From positions 248,001 through 312,000 of the forward strand of contig NC_050734.1 of the NCBI RefSeq assembly GCF_014133895.1: 64,000 nt of DNA, read 5' to 3'. The notes under the pieces were generated by a model that did not search any database, was not told the origin of the DNA, and was given only the letters and a program-made list of their open reading frames with translations. A program made the position numbers and the translations under genes. Shown here one piece after another: positions 40,852 through 49,690 of this stretch; within the stretch, counting starts at the first letter, position 1, and each line of letters opens with the position of its first letter. The stretch comes from Torulaspora globosa. Its lineage: Eukaryota > Ascomycota > Saccharomycetes > Saccharomycetales > Saccharomycetaceae.

Positions 40852-42594
40852 TTAGAAGTTGAATTCACCACGGAACTGTTCTAAGTCCATTCCCGGTTTT
40901 ACCTTCTGGAGCAAATCCCGCCTGTCCATCGCAACAAATGCCCTCTTCAACGTTTCTAGTATGTTGTTATTGCCTGCAGCAGCGGTTCCATTCGATGGAG
41001 CTCCTTCAACCTCATGCATCTTCAAAGCAGAGAGAAGATACTCTGCAGCTTCTTTGTAGCACCCTATATTTATGGATGAGACGGCCAGGTTGTAACGCGC
41101 TCTAACGAAAGAGGGTCGTAGTTGTAATGCCTTGTGATAGGCCTGAATGGCTTCTTCGGATCGGTTTGAGTTGGCTAACGATGCACCTAATCGGTTCCAC
41201 ATCAGCTCATCATTGGGATTTACACTTAGAGCTGCTCTGAAACAATCAATGGTCTTGTCGAATTCGTCGTCCGCGTAGAATAGAAGACCGAGACACAGCT
41301 GTACGTCCGGGTCGACACGGGGCAATCTGTTGGCAATTTGCAGGAATTGCTTTCGAATCTTGGCGTTCAATGTGAAACGTTCATCCTCGTCGCTCAGGGT
41401 GATGCCCTCGCTGGAGCTCAACAGGTTGGGATATCTTGTCTCTGCCCATCTATTCAACATTGTGAATGCACTCACATCATAGCCCTCATTGATGTAGCTG
41501 ATCGCCAATGTTTTCATCGCTTCCAAGTTGTTGGGATCAAGTTTCAGACATTCCTCCAGGGCGCATATTCCGTTGATCTCCTTTTCGTTTTGCGTTTGCA
41601 CTTCACCTAGCTTCAACCACGCGTCCACATGCCCTCGGTCCTCTTGCACTGCAGCTTCAAATGCCAACGCTGCTTCACTCAGTTTGGCACCGTTCTCCAT
41701 CAGAATGCATCCGATCTCGTACGCGTTTGGGTTATGCAAAAACTCGTTCTTCTCATCGAATTGATACTCCATGTTACCGCTGATTCTCCCACTGATGTAC
41801 TTTTGATAGTCCGCTTCCCAGGCTGAGCTACCAGTCAGCTCCTCTGGTAGTAGATCCTCCGAGTCCTTCTGCAGGCTGTCCCAAACTTCTTGAAACTCAC
41901 TCTGATATTGGTCCCCGATAACTATGTCTTCGTCCAGTCCTGGCTCCTTTGCGGCTGCTTCCTGTCCCACAGGCTCTGATTCCTTAAGCTTTAAATTCTC
42001 TGCCACTTCCGTCTCCAGTTCTTTGAACTGCTCGTCCCAATCAGCCTTCGTGTTTTCATGCTGCCGTTGTCTCATCATACCAGCTCCAGGCGACGGACGC
42101 ACCATCATACGGGGCCCAGAGAGCATATGTGTACTATACGGTAATTGCATGCGATGCTGCTGATGTGGCGTTTGTTGGCTGTGTCTTTGATTATGACTCT
42201 GCTGCTGGGGGAGTGAACCCCTCGAAGATGAATTCGATTGCTGATAGAACTCCTGAGACCATCCATTCGTTCCGCTTATCAAGGCACCCGTCTCCTCTGG
42301 AGAAGGAGAGAAATTATTGCCTCTACTGATGCCCACATTCCGACTGATCGGAGATTGTCCCAACTTCAATCCTGAGCCGCCTGCTACGGCGCCACCGTTT
42401 ATGAAATTCGTCATGCTGAATTTGCTGACATCCGACATCGCTTTCTCAGAGCTTTTGAACTGCTGAGCTGCTGAACCACCGTCAATACCATAACCCAGGC
42501 GGTGAGATCCATGTTGTAAAGATCTATCCTGCTGCGTATGCTTGCTAACTTGTGCTAGCGGGTTATTGCCCACCGAGCAATCTGCCACGTTCAT
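40852..42594 (-). CDS. PEX5: Pex5, peroxisomal PTS1 import receptor
   Basis: Pex5 binds proteins ending in PTS1 (SKL-type) signals in the cytosol and delivers them to the peroxisome. The 580-residue protein (S. cerevisiae 612) starts MNVADCSVGNNPLAQ; C6 is the conserved cysteine that is monoubiquitinated for receptor recycling. Aromatic WxxxF-type docking motifs include WSQEF (112-116), WDEQF (186-190) and FQEVW (about 231-235). The C-terminal half consists of TPR repeats (NPNAYEIGCILMENGAKLSEAALAFEAAV; LDPNNLEAMKTLAISYINEG; LGASLANSNRSEEAIQAYHKAL), ending in VKPGMDLEQFRGEFNF. ATG at 42594. It is divergent from PRP28 with 239 bp between starts. Confidence 0.97.
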   Translation of the reverse strand: MNVADCSVGNNPLAQVSKHTQQDRSLQHGSHRLGYGIDGGSAAQQFKSSEKAMSDVSKFSMTNFINGGAVAGGSGLKLGQSPISRNVGISRGNNFSPSPEETGALISGTNGWSQEFYQQSNSSSRGSLPQQQSHNQRHSQQTPHQQHRMQLPYSTHMLSGPRMMVRPSPGAGMMRQRQHENTKADWDEQFKELETEVAENLKLKESEPVGQEAAAKEPGLDEDIVIGDQYQSEFQEVWDSLQKDSEDLLPEELTGSSAWEADYQKYISGRISGNMEYQFDEKNEFLHNPNAYEIGCILMENGAKLSEAALAFEAAVQEDRGHVDAWLKLGEVQTQNEKEINGICALEECLKLDPNNLEAMKTLAISYINEGYDVSAFTMLNRWAETRYPNLLSSSEGITLSDEDERFTLNAKIRKQFLQIANRLPRVDPDVQLCLGLLFYADDEFDKTIDCFRAALSVNPNDELMWNRLGASLANSNRSEEAIQAYHKALQLRPSFVRARYNLAVSSINIGCYKEAAEYLLSALKMHEVEGAPSNGTAAAGNNNILETLKRAFVAMDRRDLLQKVKPGMDLEQFRGEFNF

Positions 42595-42833
42595 CGTTCA
42601 GCTTAACCACGGCACACCAGCTTATTCATTTGATCTAACAGGGGTCTATTAAGCCTTCTTATGCTAATCCTTTAGTTCAAATGGCGGAGTTATTAAGCGT
42701 TGGTTACCCGGCTCAACTCACTTGAACTATTAAGCCCGATGAGATGGCTAATGTATGATGAATGTGAAGCTCATCAACCATCTAGACTGTTTACAAGTGT
42801 CTACTGCTAAGCTGGAGTGGTTTAATTGGTGGC

Positions 42834-44570
42834 ATGAGTCGCCCTCCTAGTTTGAGCGAGCTCTTACGAAGCAAATCGAAGATCAAGAACAATGATTTAC
42901 TGAGGCCGAAGTTCTTATCGAAAAGCGAGAGACAGAAGGTGATTAAGCCTTCAATTACTGCCCAGAGCCAACGGAATTCACGTAGCCAACTGGGAATGAG
43001 AAAATTGTCTGAATCGAATGAAGAAGAGGGGCCGCAGAATGCGTCCGATCATGTTAAATCCACGGTAGTCAAACGAACAAAGTTTGCCTTCGATTGGAGC
43101 GAAGATTCTGACACTCTAGCGGGATATCAACCAATTGTTAACCCGCAGCTTTCGTCATTGCTGCAAAATGAGCAACACAATTCCTCTTTGGAGCTAGCTT
43201 ATATGGGTAAACCGTGGCGAGAGAAAACCTGGGAAGAGATGACCGATAGAGATTGGAGGATTTTGAAGGAGGAGTTTGAAATTACGACAAAAGGAGGCTC
43301 TATTGAAAATCCGCTGCGAAACTGGCATGAGCTGGGCCTTCTAGGAAAAGAATTGGAAAACATTCTAGTCAAAAGACTGGGATACAAAGAACCTACACCT
43401 ATTCAGAGAATAGCAATACCGAACATTTGTAGAAAGGATAAAAGAGATTTTCTGGGGATAGCTTCCACCGGTTCTGGTAAGACACTCGCGTTTTTGATAC
43501 CAATTTTGACCAGAATGAATAACTCTCAACCACGACCGATTGCGGTGAAGACACTCGAAGGACCCAAAGCGATTGTTTTAGCGCCCACCCGAGAATTGGC
43601 CCAGCAGATTCAACAAGAGGCTAAAAAGATGGTCGACTGTTGGAATGTGCAGCATCCGCAACATTCATATCAAGTTGTTTCCATTGTAGGCGGACATTCT
43701 CTCGAAGAAATTACTTTAGGTCTATCTAACGGTACTGACATCTTAGTGGCAACACCAGGAAGGCTGATAGACTCTTTGGAAAGCCACCTTTTTTCCGCGA
43801 GGCAAGTGGAGATGCTTGTGCTAGACGAGGCTGATAAAATGATCGATCTGGGTTTTGAAGAGCAGTTAACCAAGATACTTAATATTCTAGAGGCAAGCTC
43901 GGAAGTAATAACTAGAAGACAGACAATTATGTTCACCGCTACGATGTCGCCCAGTGTCGAGCGGATCGCCAACGGGTACCTGCATAAACCAGCGTATGCG
44001 ACGGTGACAGGAACCGAAGCCTCCGTTCCACAAATTCGGCAAATCATCTGCCACATTTCGACCGACGAGCAACGGTTTCAAAAGATTAAGGGCCTGCTCT
44101 CTGAATATTCGGCGCCCATAATTGTCTTCATCACTTACAAGAAAACGGCGGATTGGCTTGCCCAAAAGTTTTATCAGGAAACGTCTGTCAAGGTTACGGT
44201 ATTACACGGTTCTAAGTCCCAGGAGCAAAGAGAGCATTCCCTTCAGCTCCTACGGACCGGAAAGGTACAGGTCTTGATTGCAAGTAACGTGGCGGCTCGA
44301 GGTTTGGATATACCGAATGTTTCGCTGGTTTTAAACTTTCAAGTTCCCAAGCAATTTGAAGATTACATTCATAGAATCGGGAGAACTGGGCGTGCAGGTT
44401 CAAAAGGAACAGCCGTTTCATTCTTGGGTGATGATGAAAATCCGGAAATTGTAGAGGCAATCTGGAAATATTCTCGAGATAATAATCCCACAAATTCTAA
44501 CGAATTTGACTATTCATTAAAGACTTTATACAAGCTTGGAAAGAACGAAATGAATGAAATCATTCTATAA
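42834..44570 (+). CDS. PRP28: Prp28, DEAD-box spliceosomal ATPase
   Basis: Prp28 displaces U1 snRNP from the 5' splice site so that U6 can pair, at the pre-B to B transition. The 578-residue protein (S. cerevisiae 588) has a charged N-terminal extension, a Q motif (PTPIQRIAIP, near 187), Walker A ASTGSGKT near 210-217, PTRELAQ, DEAD (VLDEADKMID near 330), TATMS (SAT equivalent), and the C-terminal helicase motifs ARGLDIPNV and HRIGRTGRAG. ATG at 42834. It converges on AMD2 with only an 11-bp gap, so 3' ends must overlap. Confidence 0.97.
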   Translation: MSRPPSLSELLRSKSKIKNNDLLRPKFLSKSERQKVIKPSITAQSQRNSRSQLGMRKLSESNEEEGPQNASDHVKSTVVKRTKFAFDWSEDSDTLAGYQPIVNPQLSSLLQNEQHNSSLELAYMGKPWREKTWEEMTDRDWRILKEEFEITTKGGSIENPLRNWHELGLLGKELENILVKRLGYKEPTPIQRIAIPNICRKDKRDFLGIASTGSGKTLAFLIPILTRMNNSQPRPIAVKTLEGPKAIVLAPTRELAQQIQQEAKKMVDCWNVQHPQHSYQVVSIVGGHSLEEITLGLSNGTDILVATPGRLIDSLESHLFSARQVEMLVLDEADKMIDLGFEEQLTKILNILEASSEVITRRQTIMFTATMSPSVERIANGYLHKPAYATVTGTEASVPQIRQIICHISTDEQRFQKIKGLLSEYSAPIIVFITYKKTADWLAQKFYQETSVKVTVLHGSKSQEQREHSLQLLRTGKVQVLIASNVAARGLDIPNVSLVLNFQVPKQFEDYIHRIGRTGRAGSKGTAVSFLGDDENPEIVEAIWKYSRDNNPTNSNEFDYSLKTLYKLGKNEMNEIIL

Positions 44571-44581
44571 ATCAGTGCTAT

Positions 44582-46261
44582 CTAAATTTCATTAGATACT
44601 TCCTGCGCGTGGTGTCGAATCAACTCTGTAGTAAGCCAGGTTCCGAATTTGCAAACAAGGTCATCATCGTACGTTGGACTCATCGCCTGTAGGGATACCG
44701 GGAACCCATCCATATCGCCTGAACTTATCAGCTCGTTCCAATAACGCATGACCATTTCATCCTCAGCGCATTTTGCTTGCGTAGTGTCCATCAAATGATC
44801 GATTTTTGAATCTATCGCAGTTATGGGGATGCTCAAGGACGGAAAATTCAACACATTCACAAATAAAACGTATCTCAATGTTGTTTTCAACATATCGCCT
44901 GGTCGGAATGGCGTTAGCGTTAATGGAGTTATTATGATATCTGGTCTTTCATCTGCACCAAAGGAGTTGTAATATTTCCGGTAAGCCGTCTTGGCATCAT
45001 AAGCTCTCTTGTTAAGTTTCCACCAGTGGTTAATTGAGCACGGTAAATGGCATTGTTCCAAAACCATCGGCCTTAAAATGTCGATCATTGGTTCCCCGCT
45101 GGCTGCGAATTCCTGCCTTATTTCAACTCCAGCATCTGCGATATCCACTTCCATCGCTATGTCATGAAGCTCTTTGTTAAGCTCAATTGGAGGCTGCCAT
45201 TTCACTGCTTTAAAGCCAGGGGTTCTCTGAACAATATCTTGGCAAATTTTGAGGGCTCTTATGTCACTTGGAGGAGGTGTAACAACACCATCTCCGAACC
45301 AAAATCCAACGGTATAATGTCTGGAAAGTTGATGCTCTTTGAAATCAAAATGATATGGCACGCATTTGACATCTTCTTGCCATGGCTTACAAATATTGAC
45401 GATAACACTCATAAAATACCTTAAGTCGGTCAGATCTTTAGCAAGCGGCCCAATGACACTGGGTATTAGCTCCCGGCCCTCAAAAGAATTATCCACGCGC
45501 AGATACGGAACTCTGCCATGGGTAGGTTTCAAACCATACAAGCCATGATAACTGCTTGGTATTCTGATGCTACCGCCGATATCTGTACCGAGACCCAGCA
45601 GGGAACCTCTGCATGCAATCAGTGCTCCTTCACCTCCGGATGATCCGCCAGGCGAAAACATTTGATTGAGGCCATTGAGTGTTGCCCCAAATATGTTTGA
45701 CACCGTATCCGTGGCCATCATTGAAGAAGGTACCGTTGTCTTGACGTATAGTATAGCTCCCTGATCCCTCAAAAGCTGTACGATGTACGATTCCTCGTCT
45801 CTGGTTTTCGGACTAAAAGCCCGACCGAGATAGCCCATAGTCGTGTCAATCCCTTCGACGTTGCACTGGTCTTTTAAGGATACAGGTATACCGTACAGTG
45901 GCGGCAATATTTCAGGCCTGTTATCGTCCAATAGCTTCGCGGAATTCAGTGCTTGCTCGAACATTACCTCTGATAAGCAATTTACCACTTGGTGGCACAG
46001 CGCTGCCCTATGGCAGAATGCTTCCGTAATCTCTACGCAGGTCAACTCTCGAGTGCTTAGCTTATGCCTTAATATCAAAATTGTCGAATTGGTAATTTCA
46101 TTCTCGGAGTTCGAACATAATAAATCCAAATTCTCGTTCAATCTTTGCTTCTCGCTTTTTAACTTTTCCAAAGTAATGTCATCTAATAGCCACTGCTTTG
46201 AAATTTTTGATCGAAGTTGTGATCTCTTCTTCTCAACTTTCTGCTTCCATGAAGTAGCCAT
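44582..46261 (-). CDS. AMD2: Putative amidase Amd2
   Basis: This is an amidase-signature hydrolase, 559 residues from ATG 46261 (S. cerevisiae Amd2 549), of unknown natural substrate. The Ser-cisSer-Lys triad elements are visible: the lysine in GIPVSLKDQCN near residue 130, the first serine in the GGSSGGEGAL block near 207, and the nucleophile serine in GTDIGGSIRIPSS near 230. The C-terminal half (LTLTPFRPGD; SLQAMSPTYDDDLVCKFGTWL) matches fungal amidases. The frame runs up to a TTG at 46294, which adds a Leu/Phe-rich stretch but is not supported as a start. One GATAAG (as CTTATC at 46381) lies in the upstream region, possibly for nitrogen-regulated GATA factors. Confidence 0.92.
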   Translation of the reverse strand: MATSWKQKVEKKRSQLRSKISKQWLLDDITLEKLKSEKQRLNENLDLLCSNSENEITNSTILILRHKLSTRELTCVEITEAFCHRAALCHQVVNCLSEVMFEQALNSAKLLDDNRPEILPPLYGIPVSLKDQCNVEGIDTTMGYLGRAFSPKTRDEESYIVQLLRDQGAILYVKTTVPSSMMATDTVSNIFGATLNGLNQMFSPGGSSGGEGALIACRGSLLGLGTDIGGSIRIPSSYHGLYGLKPTHGRVPYLRVDNSFEGRELIPSVIGPLAKDLTDLRYFMSVIVNICKPWQEDVKCVPYHFDFKEHQLSRHYTVGFWFGDGVVTPPPSDIRALKICQDIVQRTPGFKAVKWQPPIELNKELHDIAMEVDIADAGVEIRQEFAASGEPMIDILRPMVLEQCHLPCSINHWWKLNKRAYDAKTAYRKYYNSFGADERPDIIITPLTLTPFRPGDMLKTTLRYVLFVNVLNFPSLSIPITAIDSKIDHLMDTTQAKCAEDEMVMRYWNELISSGDMDGFPVSLQAMSPTYDDDLVCKFGTWLTTELIRHHAQEVSNEI

Positions 46262-46536
46262 CGCTCGGTCACACACGGGAAGGAACAGCTTCAAAGCAAG
46301 GCAGTCCTCCTTTGAACCAATGCATTTTATATTCCTTTTCTATGCTGTCACTTTAATTTAATGCGATCTGGGAAACATGTCTTATCAATTTCAGTATCCC
46401 GCGCGCGATGAAGCTATAGTCGTCGAGCTTGAAATGACGATCTGATAAAAACTTGGCATCACTCTCGTCACCTTCTCGACTTGATTCTCACCAGTTAAAC
46501 TTCGTAGAGGATAAAACATTAGAATGATTGGACCCC

Positions 46537-47532
46537 TCAGTCTTCCTCAGAAGAAGAGTACTCCATCAAAGATCCAGAGATACTGCTCGTAGGTTTGGCG
46601 TTGGATTTACCAGTTTTCAAAGGTTTTATTGCTTTGCGCTTCTTCAATCTTTCTAGAACTCCCTCTGAGAAGATAGAGGAATTAGAGTCATTATCCTCTA
46701 TGGTTCTTTTTCCTTTCGACATTTTCGCTTGCAGTGGGGCGTCCTTTGATAAATGGCCGGTTAAAAGCTTTACCATCATGTTAACCGATTCCTGCTTCTG
46801 AGCTTCTTCTTCCCTTCTTTTGGCCTCTGGATCTGGATCGTCGTTAGCCCACTTACAAAGCAGTCCAGTGCCTTCTTTGCGATCTTCCCATTCCTTATCG
46901 CTTGGTAATAACAACGTCTGATTACTCATTGCTTCCTTGGCGAATTCCGCACTCGAAGTGTGCTTAAACTTGACAAATGCACAGTTTTTGTTCTCCACGT
47001 ATCGTATCCTGTCTATTGCGCCTAAACTGCCAAACATAAATCGTATGCGACCTTCAATTTGAGATGGTTTCAGTTCCTTGTTGTTCAGAGCACCACTCAA
47101 CCCACCTATGTAAAGAGTCCTATTCATCTTTCTGAATGAACCAACTCCGCCCATGTCCTCTCGATAAGATCCATGCTTCTCTCGTCCAAAACAGTCCAGG
47201 ACTTCCGTTTTCAGGGCAAGTCTGGCATGGTCGTCATCCTCAGGTATGTGATGCATGTACTGACACCGTCTGCCCATACAGCACATGCCTTTCGCAAAGT
47301 ACAAGCAAAAGTAGGCTGTTCCATCCTTATCACCTCTTGTTACTCCAGGATGGGTTTTAGGATCTAGTCTGTAAGGAGATACGAACCTTTTCTGTTCATT
47401 GGAACCTTGAGACCATTTAATGTACCATATATTGAATACCAGCCCGGTCTGTGATGGGATGGAAGAAGGAAGTTCCGATTCTGGCACCTGAACTTTAGCT
47501 GGCTTGTCCTTCCAAGATTTAGCCTTTGACAT
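46537..47532 (-). CDS. CWC2: Cwc2, NTC-associated splicing factor
   Basis: Cwc2 links the NineTeen complex to the U6 snRNA at the spliceosome catalytic core. The 331-residue product (S. cerevisiae 338) begins MSKAKSWKDKPAKVQ from ATG 47532. It contains the Torus region, a CCCH zinc finger (CLYFAKGMCCMGRRCQYMHH, about 73-92) and an RRM at about 137-222 (RTLYIGGLSG; CAFVKFKHTSSAEFA). The extended connector GSYREDMGGVGSF between them is a family hallmark. The C-terminal tail is Ser/Lys rich. It lies between AMD2 and tRNA-Tyr; in S. cerevisiae it is YDL209C, so from here genes of a second duplicated pair of segments are interleaved. Confidence 0.96.
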   Translation of the reverse strand: MSKAKSWKDKPAKVQVPESELPSSIPSQTGLVFNIWYIKWSQGSNEQKRFVSPYRLDPKTHPGVTRGDKDGTAYFCLYFAKGMCCMGRRCQYMHHIPEDDDHARLALKTEVLDCFGREKHGSYREDMGGVGSFRKMNRTLYIGGLSGALNNKELKPSQIEGRIRFMFGSLGAIDRIRYVENKNCAFVKFKHTSSAEFAKEAMSNQTLLLPSDKEWEDRKEGTGLLCKWANDDPDPEAKRREEEAQKQESVNMMVKLLTGHLSKDAPLQAKMSKGKRTIEDNDSNSSIFSEGVLERLKKRKAIKPLKTGKSNAKPTSSISGSLMEYSSSEED

Positions 47533-47679
47533 TATCAACCGAATCTATGGGTGAGCAAATAACAAGTGCCAACGAGGATTCTGCTAAGACCAATTAGACT
47601 GGATGCGATGAGCTTTACTGTATGGAATTTCTTAACGCCGCACCAGCTTTATATTGGTAAATATTAAAAAAATAAAAAG
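47533..47679. other. CWC2 promoter and tRNA-Tyr 3' flank
   Basis: Short AT-rich stretch between the CWC2 start and the 3' end of tRNA-Tyr. On the minus strand a T-rich run (TTTTTATTTTTTT) directly follows the tRNA and serves as Pol III terminator. Nothing else recognised. Confidence 0.6.
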
Positions 47680-47765
47680 TCTCCCGGGGGCGATTCGAAC
47701 GCCCGATCTCAAGATTCCTTGAACAGTTACAGTCTTGCGCCTTAAACCAACTTGGCTACCGAGAG
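47680..47765 (-). tRNA. tY(GUA): tRNA-Tyr (anticodon GTA), with 11-nt intron
   Basis: An 86-nt gene, of which 75 nt are mature. The acceptor stem CTCTCGG pairs with CCGGGAG, then discriminator A. The D arm, T arm (CGGGCGTTCGAATCGCCC) and anticodon stem match yeast tRNA-Tyr. The anticodon GTA is at 47728-47730 (minus strand). An intron of 11 nt (47716-47726, CTGTTCAAGGA) interrupts the anticodon loop at the usual place, one base 3' of the anticodon; S. cerevisiae tRNA-Tyr introns are 14 nt. The region 5' of the gene contains a Ty3/gypsy relic, in line with Pol III-directed integration. Confidence 0.97.
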
Positions 47766-47912
47766 TCGAAAAAAGGGTTATCAAAGAAAAATACGAACAA
47801 ACCTATATGCAAAGTCTTTTCTTTCAACTTCCCGAATACATGGCCAAAAGGCGGCGAATGCATCGTTAGAAGTATCGAGAGCAATAGTGCAGTTGAATTT
47901 CCACACTACCAA

Positions 47913-48540
47913 GAGCTTAACTTTTAGAGATTAAAGGACGCTTTGACAGCTATATCGATCCTTCATAAAGTGGACAACCACATGATGGGCTCAATCTTCA
48001 CAACGACCACGCAAGATCTCATATTTTGCCGAGTTCCTGGAGCCGCCAGCCGTACCTCATTGGCATGCCCAGCGTATGAAGTTCAGAGAACCTTGTGGAA
48101 ATCCCGCCAGAGTTATTACAGCCAAAATGGTCGATGATTTACTAAACCGGATGTACAACCGCTGTCAAATTTTGAGCTTGGAGAGCTACAGGATTCGTTA
48201 GGAAGATTCGGCTAGCGGCTAACGCAAACTTAAAGAAGGCGTGGAAGTCAAATTCATCATGTCGTCGCCGAACCATCCACAAACCGATGGACAACGCAAT
48301 GGGCGACGCAGACACTAAACAGCTGCCGAACGTGTAACAGCGCCGCACGACCCGTTGGAACACCGCACCGTGAGAATAACTTGGGCAGGTGATAATCTGC
48401 GACTTTGAGAAATACACCTGCAAAAACTGGCCACACTATAACAGTTGAGTGCATTTGTCCTCTATTAGGGTCGTAATTGCAAAATAGAGATTCCCCGATG
48501 GCGCGTTGCAGTGATTGACTCACCCTTTGAAAGTTTCCTG
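47913..48540 (+). mobile_element. Decayed Ty3/gypsy pol fragment (RNase H and integrase)
   Basis: Several frame-broken segments resemble Metaviridae pol. Around 47913-48010 the translation contains RLKDALTAISILHKVDN, like the start of the RNase H region (KLKxALTxxPVL). In another frame from 48001 there is FLEPPAVPHWH, as in the segment before the integrase core, followed by REPCGNPARVITAKMVDDLL (from about 48085) resembling the core around HFxxCxxxxTAxxxADLL. At 48226-48290 KEGVEVKFIMSSPNHPQTDGQ is nearly the diagnostic integrase block SSxNHPQTDGQ. Two in-frame stops and at least one internal deletion (the first catalytic Asp region is missing) show it is dead. Traces (KNWPHYN) continue to about 48440. 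No LTR could be delimited. It lies 150-550 bp from the tRNA-Tyr 5' end. Confidence 0.75.
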
Positions 48541-48852
48541 CTGGTAACGAGCGGATAATATATAGAACCGCATCACGCTCCTGGCCATCCCATCAGCTTC
48601 TTGTTCCTGCAGATTTCAGAACACTGGAGCAGTTTGACGCTCTCACAGGAGAGACGCATCTTTTAAACACAGGCTACTCAAGAACCACCAAGAAAGAGAT
48701 ATGGCTACTGTTCCAGCAAAATTCAGTCTGCAATTGGAGCCATCAAGCTTTAGTAAGTCAAACGATAGCTGCCATCCTCGAGGCCTCTGGGGCTCTTGAA
48801 AATGTCAATACTGGGCCAAATTTTGAATCTCGTATGTGGTGATATTACGGCC
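48541..48852. other. Intergenic remainder upstream of NHP2
   Basis: Contains TATATAG-like sequence at about 48558 and a 32-codon frame starting at 48700 (MATVPAKFSLQLEPSSF). Nothing here is recognisable; it may be further retroelement decay or ordinary promoter-distal sequence. Confidence 0.3.
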
Positions 48853-48884
48853 TGAAAAATTTTTAAGCGATGAGCATCTGAAAG
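48853..48884 (+). promoter_or_regulatory. RRPE and PAC elements upstream of NHP2
   Basis: TGAAAAATTTTT (48853-48864) is an exact RRPE and is followed two bases later by GCGATGAGCATCTGAAA (PAC core 48867-48874). The order and spacing are the classic ribosome-biogenesis promoter module. They lie about 135-155 bp before the NHP2 start. Confidence 0.85.
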
Positions 48885-49008
48885 GTGAGAATTCGTAGAT
48901 GTTCAAGTGGTTGATAATCTGGTCGATTAGCTTGGAGATTGACTGTTTGCAGTTCTTGTGACTGCCTTTCAACTTATAAACATTAGAAAGAACCATTGAG
49001 CTTATAAT

Positions 49009-49464
49009 ATGGCCAAGGAACAAACTAAGGAGTCCAAATCTGAGGACAATTACGATGCAAGAATGCCAGCGGTTTTACCGTTTGCTCAACCCCTAGCCTC
49101 CAAGAAACTCAATAAGAAGCTACTTAAAACCGTGAAAAAAGCATCCAAGGCTAAAAATGTTAAGAGAGGCGTGAAGGAAGTAGTCAAGGCTTTGAGAAAG
49201 GGCGAAAAGGGCTTGGTCATTATAGCAGGTGACATCTCACCTGCAGATGTGATCTCTCACCTGCCTGTTTTATGTGAGGACAGCTCAGTTCCATATATTT
49301 TTGTTCCCTCGAAGCAGGACTTGGGTTCTGCGGGTGCCACCAAGAGACCAACATCAGTGGTTTTCATCGTGCCCGGTAGCAATAAGAAGAAGGAAGGTAA
49401 GGCCAAGGAAGACGAATATAAGGAGTCCTTTAACGAGGTGGTAAAAGAAGTTGAAGCTCTATGA
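49009..49464 (+). CDS. NHP2: Nhp2, H/ACA snoRNP core protein
   Basis: Nhp2 is an L7Ae/eL8-family RNA-binding core protein of H/ACA snoRNPs, which guide rRNA pseudouridylation. The 151-residue product (S. cerevisiae 156) is almost colinear with the yeast protein: MPAVLPFAQPLASKKLNKKL, KRGVKEVVKALRKGEKGLVI, AGDISPADVISHLPVLCED, VPYIFVPSKQDLG and SVVFIVPGSNKKK. The basic N-terminus and the conserved GDISP loop for kink-turn contact are intact. ATG at 49009. The promoter carries RRPE and PAC. Confidence 0.98.
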   Translation: MAKEQTKESKSEDNYDARMPAVLPFAQPLASKKLNKKLLKTVKKASKAKNVKRGVKEVVKALRKGEKGLVIIAGDISPADVISHLPVLCEDSSVPYIFVPSKQDLGSAGATKRPTSVVFIVPGSNKKKEGKAKEDEYKESFNEVVKEVEAL

Positions 49465-49690
49465 GTTTTAAGCGATGTTAAGAGAAAGAACCATCCCTGG
49501 CGGTGGGAATTGAGCGCGATTACTTCTCAATACTCATAAATCTGTATCATATGTACCAAAATGCACTTATAGTTTTTCATCTCAAGTCTTTGCTCTATAT
49601 CTCTTATCTGACGAGGCACAATTGTCCCTAAGCTTCAGGGTTTTCATCTTGTAAACCTGCTATGATAAGTGGCAAGACTGTAGACATCGA

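Noticed and set aside
48700..48798. MATVPAKFSLQLEPSSF frame as a transcription-factor N-terminus
   Set aside because: Only 32 codons, and a vague resemblance to bZIP N-termini could not be supported.
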